From Lunularia cruciata (taxonomy: Eukaryota > Streptophyta > Marchantiopsida > Lunulariales > Lunulariaceae), in assembly GCA_948567375.1 (NCBI GenBank), contig OX419760.1, positions 15,562,001-15,626,000 on the forward strand: a stretch of DNA of 64,000 bases, read 5' to 3'. The position numbers were made by a program, and so were the translations under genes. Every line of letters begins with the position of its first letter. The first letter of the stretch is position 1. The notes beneath the pieces were generated by a model that was not told the origin of the DNA, did not search any database, and saw only the letters and a program-made list of their open reading frames with translations. This document shows positions 21,681 through 33,900 of this stretch, in pieces.

Positions 21681-22318
21681 CTAAACTCCATATTGTTATA
21701 GTTGTGGATGAGGTCTCCTTACCAAATCCAGATGCCATTACTCTCTCCTCCACCATGTTGAGCTTATTAAGCTCAGCCAGACCAAAGACCAAAGTAGGCA
21801 AAGTAGCATATAACAACGTAGCATCACGGACTCTATGTTGCAACTCCTTGTCCAAAATCCCATACCAAAATTGGACTGCTTGGGCATCAATAACTCCTTG
21901 AGTAAAATTAATCAGCTTAAAATGATGGAGATATAATTTGGAGACCAATACTATCTCCATAGATCAATCTCATCCAAGTGGACTCTCTTGAACTCATGAT
22001 TGTAATCCATTGGTGGACCCTTCAAGTGTTGAAAGAATCCCTTCTATGCCATGAAGAGTGTGAACAAAGTCAAGTTCTACATCTATTGCAAATCACACCA
22101 ACTATCAAACTCTTGGATGAAGTCATCCAATTCAATGGTACCTATTGTACCAGAGTCATGCTTGGGATCTTTGGAGGCATCATAAATCTCATCCATATCT
22201 CACAATAATGGTGCAGACGTACCAAATACACTCTCAATTGAATCAATTCTTGTGTCAAACTGCAACTTAGAGTCAATCTCTTCCCTCACCAAGACCTAAG
22301 ATATAGATTGATACCAAA
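21681..22318 (-). pseudogene. gag: Gypsy element K: primer site and gag fragment
   Basis: Minus-strand remnant. The primer site TTTGGTATCAATC (22306-22318) follows an LTR end GAGTGACA. Gag pieces then read leftward: LDDFIQEFDSW near 22120, FKRVHLDEIDLW near 21965, and VQFWYGILDKELQHRVRDAT, ending KLNMVEERVM (21900-21740). It is interrupted by the H LTR at 21680. Confidence 0.6.
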
Positions 22319-22786
22319 TGTCACTCTAGGTAGACCCATTGCATACTACAATGCTATCTCCTTTGGAATCCCTAAAGAACTCTATCATGACAAACGAACC
22401 ATAAATTGCAAATTGCAATCATAACTACCACAAATACCCCACCAAGAATCACCATCAAGTACCAACACCGCCAACCAAATGTCACCTACTAATGTAACTC
22501 TAACTAAAATAACTACTCTAGGAGAAATGGCAACTTGTAACCTACCATCACAACATGTAGTTTCATGATATACAGGTCATCACTTCTTGCATCACCGGAT
22601 GGTAATATAGGTAGTCTGATTGATCATCACTCCAATTTCACTACCAAAAGCACACCAGAGCACCAATGCTCTAAAGTCAAAGCACCTCACACAAACATGG
22701 TGCACAAACAAGAAGTAGAGAATGGAGGAGGTCTAATCATAAGAAGGCTAAACAAAAACCTTCCATCTCATAAATCAACACTGGAC
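22319..22786 (-). repeat. Element K LTR, partial
   Basis: Non-coding sequence after the K primer site; the plus strand starts TGTCACTC. It is cut at 22786 by the AthL-4 LTR, so its full length is unknown. The call rests on position and the terminal TG only. Confidence 0.45.
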
Positions 22787-23474
22787 TATAATACCCATTT
22801 GTACATGTGTGTGGTATTATGATATTTGACTTAGTATTACAAATACTTGAGAGATATTATTTATATAGGGATAAAGGATGGTTCCACATTAGTCATGATT
22901 AGCTAAAGTTAGTCATAGCTAAGATAGAGAGGACCTTAATTTAGAGGAAGTGGAAAAGATGAGCACCAATATTTTGGATTCTAGTGTGTTGACTTAGTAT
23001 TATTCCTAGGTGTTTGGCTTTGAAGAAAGAGTTGATAACTCTTGGGCCTGCAAGCCTTTTTGCTTTGGATTCTTCTCTAGTCCAAGGATATCCTATGAAA
23101 ATGAATCCTGGACTTAGTAGTTGGGTCAAGATAAGATCACATGCTTAGTGAAATATGCACATGTGGATGGATATTCCTTTATACTTTTTGACTTCACTTG
23201 ACTTTTAGCCTAGTTACTTGAGTTATTATGGTAAATAGTAACTTGGTGCATAACTATTTCACAAGTATTTCACTAGAGGTGAGGATGTGCTCATCATCCT
23301 TTCATTTGCAACTATCTCTCTTATTGAGGTCTCTAGTGAGCAATGTCTTGAGTGTTGAAGTGTTTGCCTTGGAGGAGTATGATGGAGTTGGGGTTCTTTG
23401 CCTTCTTAGTCTGTAGTGCACTACCATAATACCCATCAAAGGTTCATCTTGAGTGAGAGACATGCCAGTTCACA
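22787..23474 (+). repeat. AthL-4 5' LTR
   Basis: 688 bp, starting TATAATACCC (TGTAACACCC with G to A and C to T changes) and ending AGTTCACA. The degraded primer site TGGTCCGTTGTTGGGA lies at 23489-23504, about 10 bases further in than in other copies because of a small insertion. Confidence 0.9.
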
Positions 23475-23695
23475 TTCTCAAGAGGTCTTGGTCCGTTGTT
23501 GGGACTTCTCTAGAAGGCAAGATAATAATCCGCATTCAATTCTACATAAGGCAGAAGGAGGCTATGAGAGCTGACTTAGAGAGAACATTAAGGGAGGAGA
23601 GAGCTGAACTTATGTTAGAGAACCAAGACCCATTCCTATACCTTGTAGTTCATTATGATATCTTTGAGGTGATTTTGTACATCTTGTACACATGA
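23453..23695 (+). CDS. Small leader ORF in AthL-4, unknown
   Basis: 80 codons across the LTR/leader junction, counterpart of 5808-6041 and 17723-17956. It keeps RQKEAMRADLERT, MLENQDPF and FEVILYILYT, with a small insertion near the start. Function unknown. Confidence 0.35.
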   Translation: MRDMPVHILKRSWSVVGTSLEGKIIIRIQFYIRQKEAMRADLERTLREERAELMLENQDPFLYLVVHYDIFEVILYILYT

Positions 23696-24328
23696 GAGGA
23701 TTGGGAGAGATTGTGTGAGGTGGATTGCAGATTTTGGGGATTAGGGTGATTATGGGCAAAATCCCAAGTTTGAGATCTAAACTTGAAATTTCTACACATG
23801 ATAGCTTGGGTTGTCCTTTAAAATCATTGTGAGAGCTACTATGTGCACTAAGCTAGAATTTTTGAAATTTGATAGGGTAAATTGCTCCCGCAACTACATG
23901 CTCTATGGAAAATTATAAAGAATCTACCATTTCTTCAATTTTTAGTGGATTTTTCTGAAACTTTTCAAGAATATTTAGTGTCTTATATCCTACCGTTTGA
24001 CACTAAAATTAGAGAGAGATCATTCTTGCGCAAGGAGTTATGAGTTTTTAAAGTGAGGGGGTGGTTTTTAGACCAAATCTGAAATATATATGCTGAATAG
24101 AAAGGTGCCTAGGCCAAATGACTCAATCAAAAGATCTTCAATTTTGCAAGGAGTGACGCCCTAGAGCTATGATCACATGTGAAAAGTTTTAGAGGACAGT
24201 GTCATACTTGTTAAGAGATTTGAGTGACATTGTGAAGAAAGATCAATTCTATAGAGTTGAGATCTCATGGATGAGGAGTTTGAGAGCAACAAAAAGCATT
24301 TTTGAATGTTTAGATTCATCTTGGGAAC

Positions 24329-24801
24329 ATGGAGGGACATCAAGAGTGGAAATTGAGGCTATGCAAGGTTCCCCAAGGGTTTGAGGTGATTGTAGGGATG
24401 GATTTGAGGAAAAGAGAGTTTAGAATAGAATTTGAAGAGAGTGTTGAGAGGATCCAAAAACCTACACCACTTGGAGGAAAGAGTGAGTCTAAGTGCTTTC
24501 TATGTGGAGAGAAGGGAAATAAGGCAAGTTCATGTCCATTGACCTTTGAGAGCAAGAATTGAGGGAAATGATAAGATTACTTGACTTGGGTTTGCATGTT
24601 GGACCTTCTCTACCAAGATTGGGAAGGAGAAGATTTAAGACCAAGGAGTTGTGTGAGGTTTGTGAAGTTGAAGGACTTACAAAAGGACATGAGTGTAGTG
24701 GAGTAAAAGCACTTTTGGAAAATTATGTAAAGGATCTTGGAGAGAGTCTTAGTATAGCTACAAAAATACTACCACCTTCATCAGCTAGTTCTCAAGATTA
24801 G
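24329..24801 (+). pseudogene. AthL-4 CCHC-knuckle ORF, frameshifted
   Basis: Counterpart of 16602-17075. The knuckle reads CFLCGEKGNKASSC, so the metal-binding His is Asn. A frameshift at about 24560 separates the second half (24559-24801), which keeps CEVCEVEGLTKGHEC and the C-terminus PPSSASSQD. Unlikely to work. Confidence 0.75.
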
Positions 24802-25025
24802 TGATGGAGATAATCTTTCAACTTATGGATAAACTATCCATGAGGGTTTGATTAATATGCACTCTAGGATTTGATATTGCTATAGAAATCTTGGAGCAAC
24901 CTGAACCTTTTGTGTTCCAAGGATGGAATACTCTCAAATGGTGTTAGGCATGTACATACTCTATTAGTTATAAAGTGAGAAAAAAGAAAAGAAAAAGAAA
25001 AATTGAGAGAAAAGAAAGATAGTGA

Positions 25026-26515
25026 GTGATTAAGATAGTGGAACTTCCGGTTTTATTTGGCAAGGATGGAAAGGATGTGGAGGCCTTTGTGAGAGACTTC
25101 AAGAGAGCCTGCATAGGAAACAATGAGAGGAGAAAGAATGAGTGGGCCTCATTATTTCCAAATTTCTTTGAGGATGGAGCACTTACAGGTATGAGTCAAA
25201 ATACCAAAAAAGAGAGAGGAAAGATGGGCAAGAAGAGACTTGGGAGAGTTAGACTTTAGCACTCATTGAGAATTTTCTTCTAGATGAGTGTCATGAGAGA
25301 TTGATGAGTGAGATTACCTTTCTCAAGCAAGGAGATGGAGAGAAAGTGTGATTTTATGTAGAAAGACTGGAAAAGTTAGAGTCTAGATTTTGCAAAGTGT
25401 TGAGGAAGGGTGGGGATGATGTGGAGATTACTATGATTGGCATAGGAGCCATGCTCACCAAGAATATTGTGAGAGGGTTGAGACCACAAATTAGAAGCAA
25501 GGTGAGATATGAGAGACCTTCTTCCAAGGTTGAAGCTATCAAGATTGCAATTTGTACGGAGGAGAGTTTGGAAAGAGATAAGAGTGATTTGGTGGTGAAG
25601 AAGGTTGTGCATCCTCCTCAAGGTTACAAGTATGGTGAAAATTTTGATACTTTGATGACAAAGGTTGCATCACAAGTAGTAGTTGCTCTAGTTCTTGCAC
25701 CCCTACCAAAGGATCCACTTCAAACCATTATTGAACAACTTGTAGATCTCAAGATCAATGTAGTGCAACTATGGGAGAAGAGAGAGGTAGATCAAAATGT
25801 AGGGAGAGGGCCTAGGAGTTATGGAAAATATCCATATAGAGGAAGCCAATGTGCTAACAATTTCAATGATAGAAATTATTTTGGTTGTGGAGGAAGAGGC
25901 CATATCAAAAGGAATTTCCCGAATTTCCCAAATTCCACTTACCATGGAGGAAGGAGTTATGAGGGAGCCAATAAAGGGAAAGAGGAGGGAAATGAAACCC
26001 AAGTGGCTCCTAATCCAAACAAATGTAAGGGGATGTCATCCATAGATGTGGTTGAGAGCAAGTATGAGAAGGGAGAGTGCTCAAACTCCAAAGGTCTTCA
26101 TTTAGATCTTTTGGCACAAGAGAAGAAGAAATCTCATTTTGCAGAGGATGTGCACTCTTCTCAAGGATTTACTCCAAGCCAAGATACTCTTATGCCTACT
26201 AGGAGCACTTGCACAAGCACTTCAACACCATCAACAACAAAGACTCCAAGAAAGAAGTTAGGGATAGAGGACTTCTTGATATCAAAGCAACAATGGAACT
26301 ATAATGTTTTGGAGGATGTTTGTAATCATAAGGCTAATATCATAGTGGGCCAATCGATTGCTTTAAATCCTACTTTGAGAAATGAGATCAGAGGTGGTTT
26401 GAGTTCTACAAAGAGCAAGAGGAAGAAGAAGACAAAAGCTCCAATATCAATGGGGGTGGTGGATGCCAAGCTAGCACATGGGAGGCTTGTGAATATGCCT
26501 CCAAGATTGATGTGA
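25026..26515 (+). pseudogene. gag: AthL-4 Gag and gag-pro junction
   Basis: The N-terminal capsid part is at 25026-25259 (FVRDFKRACIGNNER), then frameshifts. From 25397 a 372-codon frame carries the rest of gag and runs without a stop into the protease N-region (SSIDVVESKYEKGECS), which shows that gag and protease were one ORF in the ancestor. The knuckle is damaged (YFGCGGRGHIKRNF). Stop at 26513. Confidence 0.85.
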
Positions 26516-27278
26516 GAGTGAATGGTCATAACATCAAGGTTGCATTGGTTGATGGAGGATCAGCAATGAATGCCATATCAAAAAGGTTAATAAAGACGTT
26601 GGGTATGATACACTCAAGACCTTCAACATTTGTGGTAAGCATGACAAACAAGCAACAAGTTCAACCAATAGGGATGATAGATAAGGTGATAGTTTCAATT
26701 ATGGGAGTTCAAAATCTCATGGCTTTCTAAGTCTTGAAGGATTCAAGCTATGAATTACTTCTTGGAGGCCATGGTTGAGAGCAGCATGCACAATTGATAG
26801 ATGGCACAAAGTGTACTTGAGGATTGGACCATCAAATCATAGAGTCATAGTTCCTATGACTAACACCACCAACACTTCACATTCATATCCATCATCTTCT
26901 GGTTATTGATTATCAGATTCTGAAAAAGGAGCTTTAGTTGTGGACACAAGCATGGAAGAGGAGATTTCCACAGAGGAAGATGAATCTGAATCTGATTCAG
27001 ATGTATATCCCTTGTGTGCTATAGATTTTGCACCTAAGCCAGAGGTTTTGAAGGACCGAGATAAATCACCATTGACACTTCAAGACATAGAAAGGAGGTT
27101 ATCTACCCTCAAGTATGGTCCAAATGTTACCAAGGAGGAGAAGGTGAGATTTGAGGAGATTTTTGCAAATTCATCCATGCGTTTGCTTTCAATTACAAGG
27201 ATTCAAAGGAAGTCACCTTGGATGAGCACAAGATTGAGGTGGAGTCACATGCAAGACCTGTGCACCAAAAGCAACATC
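26512..27278 (+). pseudogene. pro: AthL-4 protease and linker
   Basis: The protease core reads VALVDGGSAMNAIS (catalytic Asp kept). A stop at 26728-26730 and a deletion in the LLGRPWL motif follow near 26765. The acidic Ser-rich linker continues at 26940 (STEEDESESDSD). The reading is cut at 27278 by CC-F1 and resumes at 30362. Confidence 0.8.
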
Positions 27279-30200
27279 TGTGACAACCCGACAAATATCA
27301 CTTTTGCAGTAATCAGGTAAGTAAAGTTTATTCCCGTAGAGATACTGATCAGAAATGTCCAAATACAAAGTCAAAAGTCACCATGCAATTCTTCTTGGTT
27401 GCATCTTTAGCTCTCAAGTAGAAACCACACCAAGAAGAGAGTAACAAGCAATGATTTGCAATCTCGTCATGAATTAACACTCCTTAATCACAACTCCATC
27501 AAAACTTTCCAAACAATCTTGATTGTGATGATTCAGGCTCTCCCTAAAATAAAAATTCATTGCAAAATGACTTTGCCTCAGAATTGTGTTCTACTCCTCC
27601 ACTTAAGGCATACTTTCCTCAATCAAAATTGCTTCACATCAACTTTGCGCTGCACTCACAAATGCAAAATACTACCAACACTACAATTCTTCTCAAATCT
27701 GTCAAAGCAATGCTTTGATTGCACGTCACTCAAGATCAAACACACAGAATGCTTGAAGATCAAGGTTGTGGAATCCAACATCCAACACACTCTGACTTGC
27801 ACTTCAAAATTCTCCAAACACTCACAAGCACATACATAAAGTTGATACTCAAAATTAAGCACAAACAACGAGCACTGCTTCACAACACTTTGCTTTATTT
27901 ATTCTTAGAAATAATGAGCATTGAACAACATTTTCCTCCAAATGCCTCCTTTAAATAGTGAAGCAAATGATAGTTACTAATAACTACTATGACAACTCAA
28001 CAATATCACTTTTGTGGTAATCAAGTAAGTAAAGTTTGTTCTCGCAAAGATACTAGTCAGAAATGTCCAAATACAAAGTCAAACAGTAACATGTAGTTCT
28101 TCTTGGTTACATTTTTAATCTCTCAAGTAGAAACCACACCCAGAAGAGAGTAACAAGCACTGATTTGTAGTCTTGTCATGAATTAACACTCCATAATCAC
28201 AACTCCATCAAATCTTTCTAAACAATCTTGATTGTGATGATTCAGGCTCTCCTAAAAACGACACTTCACTATAAAACAACTTCACCTCAGAATTGTGTTC
28301 CACCCCTCCACTAAAGGCACAACTTCCTTGATCAAAATTTCTTATCATCAACTCAGCGCTGCACTCACAAATGAAGAATACTACCAACACTACAATTCCT
28401 CTCAAATCTGTCAAGGCATTGCTTTGATTGCACTTCATTCAAGATCAAACACACAAAATGAAGATCAAGGTTGCAGAATCCAACATCCAAACACATTGAC
28501 TTGCACTTCAAATTTCTCCACACACTCACAAACACACACACAAATTTGACACTTGAAATTAAGCTCAAGCGACGAGCACTGAAAACAACATTTTGCTTTA
28601 TCTATTCTCAAAAGTTATGAGCACTAAACAACATTTCACTGCAAATGCTCCCCTTAAATATTGAAACAATTGACAATTACTAACAACTATATTGTTCTAC
28701 AACAACTCTAAAAACCTAGAGATCCAAATTGACAATGCAACTCTTCATATCTACCTCTCCAAGTCTCAAAACTATTTCTAATCTGATCCAATGTCAATCC
28801 TTGTCATCGGCTTTCAAACCCGATGATCTTCCTATCACTTCTCCTTCTTTGGATATATTTGATTCTACTAATTCCTTCACTATTTCTACTATTTCTTCAC
28901 TAAGAACTACAATTGAGGTCATAGGTAATCCATCTACTTCTTTATCTCTTGATCCATTCTTCTCTAATGTCTCCAATAACAAGTCCAAAGTACCCTCTTC
29001 CGGCATTTGACCTCCTTCTTCTTCTTTTTCTTCCTTTGATACAAAGTAAGCTTCTTCGGGTTTGATCCAATCCAAGTTCTTCTTCCTCCAATACAAAGTT
29101 GACTTCCTCAAGCTTGATAAAAACACAGGTTTCCACTCATTTCTTCTCCATTTGGTTTCAATTTGGTTTCAACAAGGCACTTCTTCTTCAAAACTCGTCC
29201 AAAATGAAAAATGTGGGTACCACAACTATACCATTTCCTAACAACTCTTATAACTTGAAGATCCAAAATGAAAATGTACCTCTTCATATCTACCTAGTCA
29301 AATCTCAAATTTGTTACTACTCCAATCCAATGTCTACTTTTTCCTTGGCTTCCAATCCCAAAGTAACCTCCTATTACTTCTCTTTCTTTGGGTCTATCTT
29401 CAACTACTAAATCCTTCATTATTTCTACTACATCTTCACTATGAATTACAATTACACTAGAAGGTAATCTATCTAACTCTTTATCTCTCGACCCACTCTT
29501 CTCTAATGGCTCAAAAAATTGATCCAAAGATACCTGCACTCCTACCTCTTACTTTGGATCTAACTACTATCAATTCCTTTGCTAATTCTATTATATCTTC
29601 ATCAAGAATTGTAATTGAAAGCTCATATGAGTGCATTATCTATGTCTTCAATTTGTAACCCACTTTCCCCTTATTGCTCATGAAACTGACCCGAAGACAC
29701 TTACAATTAGACCTTGCACTTTGGGTTCATTCACTACTACTATTTCTCTTCTAATTCAATCCTCTCTTCAATCAGAATTGAAATTGAAGTCATGGGTATC
29801 TTAAATATCTTCTTTACTTACTCTAACTTCCTCTAATACCTCTGGCACAATTCCCATAGTCACTTTCAATGCAATCCGAGGTCTGACTACCTTGGATTTA
29901 GTCACCTTCATTCTGAGGCAAAGAAGTTTCTAACCCAAAGTCGTAGAGACCCAAAGACACCAACCCGAAGACACTAAACTACTTTGTATATCTATAGGAG
30001 AAACTTCAAATGCTTGTAACTTCTGCTCCAAACCTCCAAACTCTACAATTTTGGTAGCAGTGGAAAGCCCTAAACAAGAAGCTTCCAACGAGATGTAACA
30101 TGCTTGATTTGGACATGTTGTCATTGAGATACAGCTCCTGCAAGAATCTTGATCTACAATTTCCATTCCTCTTTTGGGTCTGCACTCCTTCGGGTCTGAT

Positions 30201-30356
30201 CCAATCCAAGTACTTCTTCCTCTTACATGAAGTTGACTTCCTGGGCTTGATCAAAACACAAGTTTCCCTTCATTTCTTCTACATTTGGTTTCAATTTGGT
30301 TTCAACAAGGCACTTCTTCTTCAAAACTTGTCCAAAATGAAAAAGTGGGTACCACA
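27279..30356 (-). mobile_element. CC-F1, short CC element (1.84 kb without its insert)
   Basis: Inserted in AthL-4 with a perfect 5-bp duplication ACATC (27274-27278 and 30357-30361). The plus strand starts TGTGACAACCCG and ends AGTGGGTACCACA. Minus-strand order: 5' end at the right, a short remnant of the CC ORF C-terminus (29294-29539, EKSGSRDKELDRLP), then the conserved ~750-base 3' region. It is itself interrupted by CC-F2 at 27988-29224. Much shorter than the 3.75-kb copies, so an internally deleted or divergent derivative. No LTR. Confidence 0.85.
27988..29224 (-). mobile_element. CC-F2, 1.24-kb CC derivative nested in F1
   Basis: The plus strand starts TATGACAACTC and ends ATGTGGGTACCACA. 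It is flanked by ACTAC (27983-27987) and ACTAT (29225-29229), a 5-bp duplication with one change. The F1 sequence resumes beyond it at the matching point. The minus strand holds the C-terminal ORF part (28794-29126, LLETLEKNGSRDKEVDGLP) and the 3' region. Its 5' end closely resembles that of F1 (the shared TTTGGTTTCAATTTGGTTTCAACAAGG direct repeat). Confidence 0.87.
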
Positions 30357-30361
30357 ACATC

Positions 30362-31724
30362 GCCTTAGCCCACCAATAGCTTTGGTTGTAAAAGAGGAGA
30401 TTGATAAACTCAAGGAGGCTGGATTTATGTTTGAGGTGGAAAATTCAGAATGGATGTATTCAATTGTGATTGTGAAGAAAGAAAATGGCAAGCTTTGGGT
30501 ATGTGTGCATTAAAGGAAGCTCAATGTTGTTACCAAGAAAGACTACTACCCATCACCATTCATTGATGAGATCTTGGAGGAGGTTGCAGGTCATGAGAGG
30601 TATAGTTTTGGAGATGGTTATAGTGGATATATCTAAATCAAGATTTCACCAGAGCATCAACAACTCACCACATTCACCACACCTTGGGGAACCTATGCTT
30701 TCAAAGTCATGCCTTTTGGGCTTTGCAATGCTCCAACCACATTCCAATGGTTCATGAACAAAAGATTTGAACCTTTCATTGAGAAATTTATGAGAGACTT
30801 CATTGATGACTTTTGTGTCTATGGGAGCAAGGAAGAGCACTTTGAGCACCTAATCAAGGTCTTGCAACGCTTGGATGAGGCAAATGCATCACTCAATCCA
30901 AAGAAGTGCATTTTTGGATGTGAAGAAGGTCTACTTTTGGGGCACATCATTTCCAAGGATGGAATAGTAGTTGATCTTGAGAAGGTGAGGAAAATGTCAG
31001 ACCTTCCATACCCTTCAAGCTTGAAAAAGTTACGACAATTCTTGGGGATGGTTGGGTACTATAGGAGGTTCATCTTCTCATTTTCCAACAAGGCTTATGC
31101 ATTGACTATCAACATGAAGAAGGGTGTAGATTACATGGTGATTTTGGAAGACAAGGAGGCTCTCAAAGCTTTTGAGGAGCTCAAACAATCCCTTCTTGTA
31201 ACTCCAATTCTTGCTAAACCTGGTCTGAGTAAGCTCTTCATCCTCTAAACTAATGTTTTTAATGTAGCTATAGGATGCACTCTTAGTCAATTAGACCAAG
31301 ATGGGTATGATCATCCAATAGCTTATGCTAGTAGGCAGATGGTTTCAACAGAAAAGAACTATTGTGTCATAGAGAGAGAAGGGTTGGTAGTGATCTTTGG
31401 TCTCAAGAAGTTTAGACACTACTTGATTGGAGGGAAAGCCACAATTTTCACGGATCACAAGGCTTTGAAGTACATCTTCAACAAGCCTAATGTGGAAGGG
31501 AGGCTAGCAAGGTGGATGATACTCTTGTATGAATATAACTACACCATTGAAGATAGGCCAAGCAAGAAACATGCAAATGCTGATTTGTTATCTAGGCCCT
31601 ATGATCATGATGTAGATGAGCCAATGGATGATCCTTTCATGGATGAGGAGCTCATGAAAAACTTAATCACTCAAGAGGTTCCAATGGAGTACAAGGAGAT
31701 TGTGGATTTTGTGATAAGAGGTAA
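30362..31724 (+). pseudogene. pol: AthL-4 reverse transcriptase and RNase H
   Basis: Resumes after F1 with LSPPIALVVKEEIDKLKEA. RT carries stops at 30511-30513 and in GYSGY near 30636. The catalytic box DFIDDFCVYG (about 30799-30828) is intact, as is FLGMVGYYRRF. RNase H has a stop at 31246-31248, and the first catalytic stretch reads LFIL-stop-TNV where AthL-3 has FILYTDAS, so its first Asp is lost. TDHKALKY remains (31453-31476). The frame then reads RPSKKHANADLLSRP without the stop seen in AthL-3. Confidence 0.9.
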
Positions 31725-31729
31725 CTAGG

Positions 31730-32704
31730 GAGAGGAAGGCCATTGCAGCAAGATCTAGACCTTACACAATGGGGAAGGTATTCTTCTTCACCAAGGAGGA
31801 GATGGTCTACTTCAAAGAGCAGTGAGTAAGGAACCGTCTATCCTACTCATAAAGGAGTTTCATGAAGGTTTAGTGTGTGGAGGACACTTTGCAGGAAAGA
31901 TGACTACTTTCAAGATTTTAGATGTAGGTTACTATTGGAGAGGGATTTTCTTGGATTTTCTTGATCATTGCAAAATTTGTTATGTTTACTAAGCTTTTGC
32001 TAGAAAGTCTACTTTCACTCCACTACTTAGATCAATTCTATTGCTAGGACCTTTTGAGAAGTGTGGAATTGATTTTGTAGGTCCTCTCAATAGAACCCCA
32101 CAATTGGTATATTGTAGTAGTTACTAATTATCTTACCAAGTGGGTTGAGGCTAGACCATTGAGGGACAAGAATGAAGATGAAGTTGGGAGATTTCTTTAT
32201 GAACACATTATCACTAGGTTTGGATTCCCTTTGGGGTTAGTTTTTGATAGAGGAGGAAATTTTATAGGAAGCATCACTACAGCCATGCTATGACATTTCT
32301 CTATCACACATAGAGTAACTACATCCTATAAGCCAAATTCCAATGGTTTGGCATAGAGAACCAATCAGACCTTGTGCATGATGTTGGCCAAAGATACAGA
32401 AATGGAGGGGGCTAAACATCATTGGGATAAGAGGATTCATGCAATTTTGTGTGAGTATAGGACAACCATGAAGACTTCTATCAGATATTCTCCATTTCAG
32501 TTGGTATATGATATTGAGTCTACCTTACCTATTCACTTTGATCTTCTTACCTTCCAAAGCATTCATAGGAGATTGAAGAAAGCACAAGGAGGTGATGCAG
32601 AGAAGACAAGGAAGGATCAACTTATAGAATTGGAAGAGGCAAGAGCAGTTGCTATGGTTTGGGTGGAGCAAGCCCAAAGGAAACAAAAGGAGAGCTATTC
32701 TCTT
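31730..32704 (+). pseudogene. pol: AthL-4 integrase, decayed
   Basis: The zinc-finger region reads EFHEGLVCGGHFAGK and CKICYVY; the last Cys of the CxxC pair has become Tyr. GIDFVGPLN is visible at 32067-32093, then frameshifts. The C-terminal half (32372-32731) reads CMMLAKDTEMEG and RYSPFQLVYDIES, and breaks at KESYS where the 3' LTR fragment begins. Confidence 0.8.
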
Positions 32705-33015
32705 GAAAGGATATTTCTTTATACTTGTTGACTTTGCTTGAATTTTAGCCTGGTTACTTGAGCTACTATGGTAAATAGTATCTTTGGTGCATAACTATTT
32801 CACAAGTATATAAACTAGGGGTGATGAGGTACTCATCATCCTTTCATTTGCAACTATCTCTCTCATTGAGTTATCTAGTAAGCAATGTCTTGAGTCTTGG
32901 ATTGTTAGCCTTGGAGGAGTATGATGGATTTGGGGTTCTTTGCCCTCTTAGTCTATGGTACGTACCATTATAGTCATCAAAGGTTCATCTTGAGTGAGAG
33001 ACATGCAGTCTCATA
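32705..33015 (+). repeat. AthL-4 3' LTR, 3' part
   Basis: Matches the last ~310 bases of AthL LTRs, from GGATATTTCTTTATAC to GCAGTCTCATA (family GCCGGCTCACA). The junction with integrase at 32704 marks a deletion spanning the end of pol and the first part of the LTR. Confidence 0.85.
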
Positions 33016-33900
33016 GGATTAACTCTACTACCATTTGGCATTTGACATAATAGGGGTTTTTTTTATCTACTTTGTAAGCTACAAGGATCACCAAGAATGA
33101 GATGAAATATTCTCTTGCCAAAATATGATGTAAATCCTCCACAAAATCTGACATAAAATCTAACATAAAATTTGACATAAATCTCTAGAGTTGGCTGACT
33201 GCCAAATCCTTTGCTAAATCTTTACTTGAGCCAAATTGGAAAGGTGGGGATTTTCATATCTCTAATTTGTGTGAATGAATTCTCAACTCCACCTTTGATT
33301 TTACCTTTTGAGCTCAATTTGTACCAAATTAGTCCTTCTTTCACCTCCTGAGCTCAAAACAAACACTATTGCTTGAAATTGACTCTCTTTGACTCCAAAT
33401 TTGGCCAATGCTTCTACACATGATCACACTTAGTGAAAACTGAACTATGATCAAGGTACCACCATCCACTAGGCTTGGTGATACCACCAACACCCTCATT
33501 TCCTACACCCAAATTCCCCCTAACTCTGACTTCTCTAATGTAATCAGTTTGTTTGCAACTCAAATCACACTCAATTAGATCAATACTTGATTTATCACTC
33601 AAAAATCTACCAACAACAAGGCATTGATTACATTCAAGTCACATCCACTCTAGCTAAGAGATTCTAGGTGATGTTCATCGGTTTTCTATCCACTCTAGAC
33701 AAAAACTCAAAGGCTCAACATCAAAGAAGTGAGCTCTCTAGAGCTACACTTCCAGGGTATACCTCTGATCTTGACCTAGATCTACAACTCTAATGGTCCT
33801 ACTAATTGCACACCCAATGGTGTGAATGTACAAGTGATGGTGAGCTCCACCATGTAGTCAAATAGGAAATCTATCTGTCAATCAGTAGTCTATGAGTAAC
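33016..33900 (+). other. Unassigned sequence, no supported gene
   Basis: About 0.9 kb with stops in all frames. It contains three 12-bp direct repeats AAAATCTGACAT (33143-33178). A minus-strand frame at 33414-33602 (62 codons) has no recognisable domain. Probably an old, decayed repeat. Confidence 0.4.

Larger units (their letters stand above)
22787..33015 (+). mobile_element. AthL-4, interrupted Athila/Tat-like gypsy element
   Basis: Plus-strand copy with a complete 5' LTR (22787-23474) and the end of a 3' LTR (32705-33015). GGAC precedes it (22783-22786) and GGAT follows (33016-33019), fitting one target duplication with a C to T change. It is split between the protease-RT linker and RT by CC elements F1 and F2 (27279-30356). 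The integrase C-terminus and the first ~380 bases of the 3' LTR are deleted at about 32704. Confidence 0.9.

Noticed and set aside
27988..29224. Tandem duplication of a CC 3' end as the explanation for two TGTGACAAC-like starts at 27279 and 27988
   Set aside because: A second right-hand end at 29211-29224 and an ACTAC/ACTAT duplication show instead a CC element nested in another.
33143..33178. Three 12-bp repeats as a possible satellite or regulatory array
   Set aside because: Only three imperfect units in decayed AT-rich sequence; nothing else supports a function.
33414..33602. Minus-strand frame with a WWYLD string, possible copia protease region
   Set aside because: The retropepsin DSG context is absent and the neighbouring sequence does not read as copia; too weak to call.
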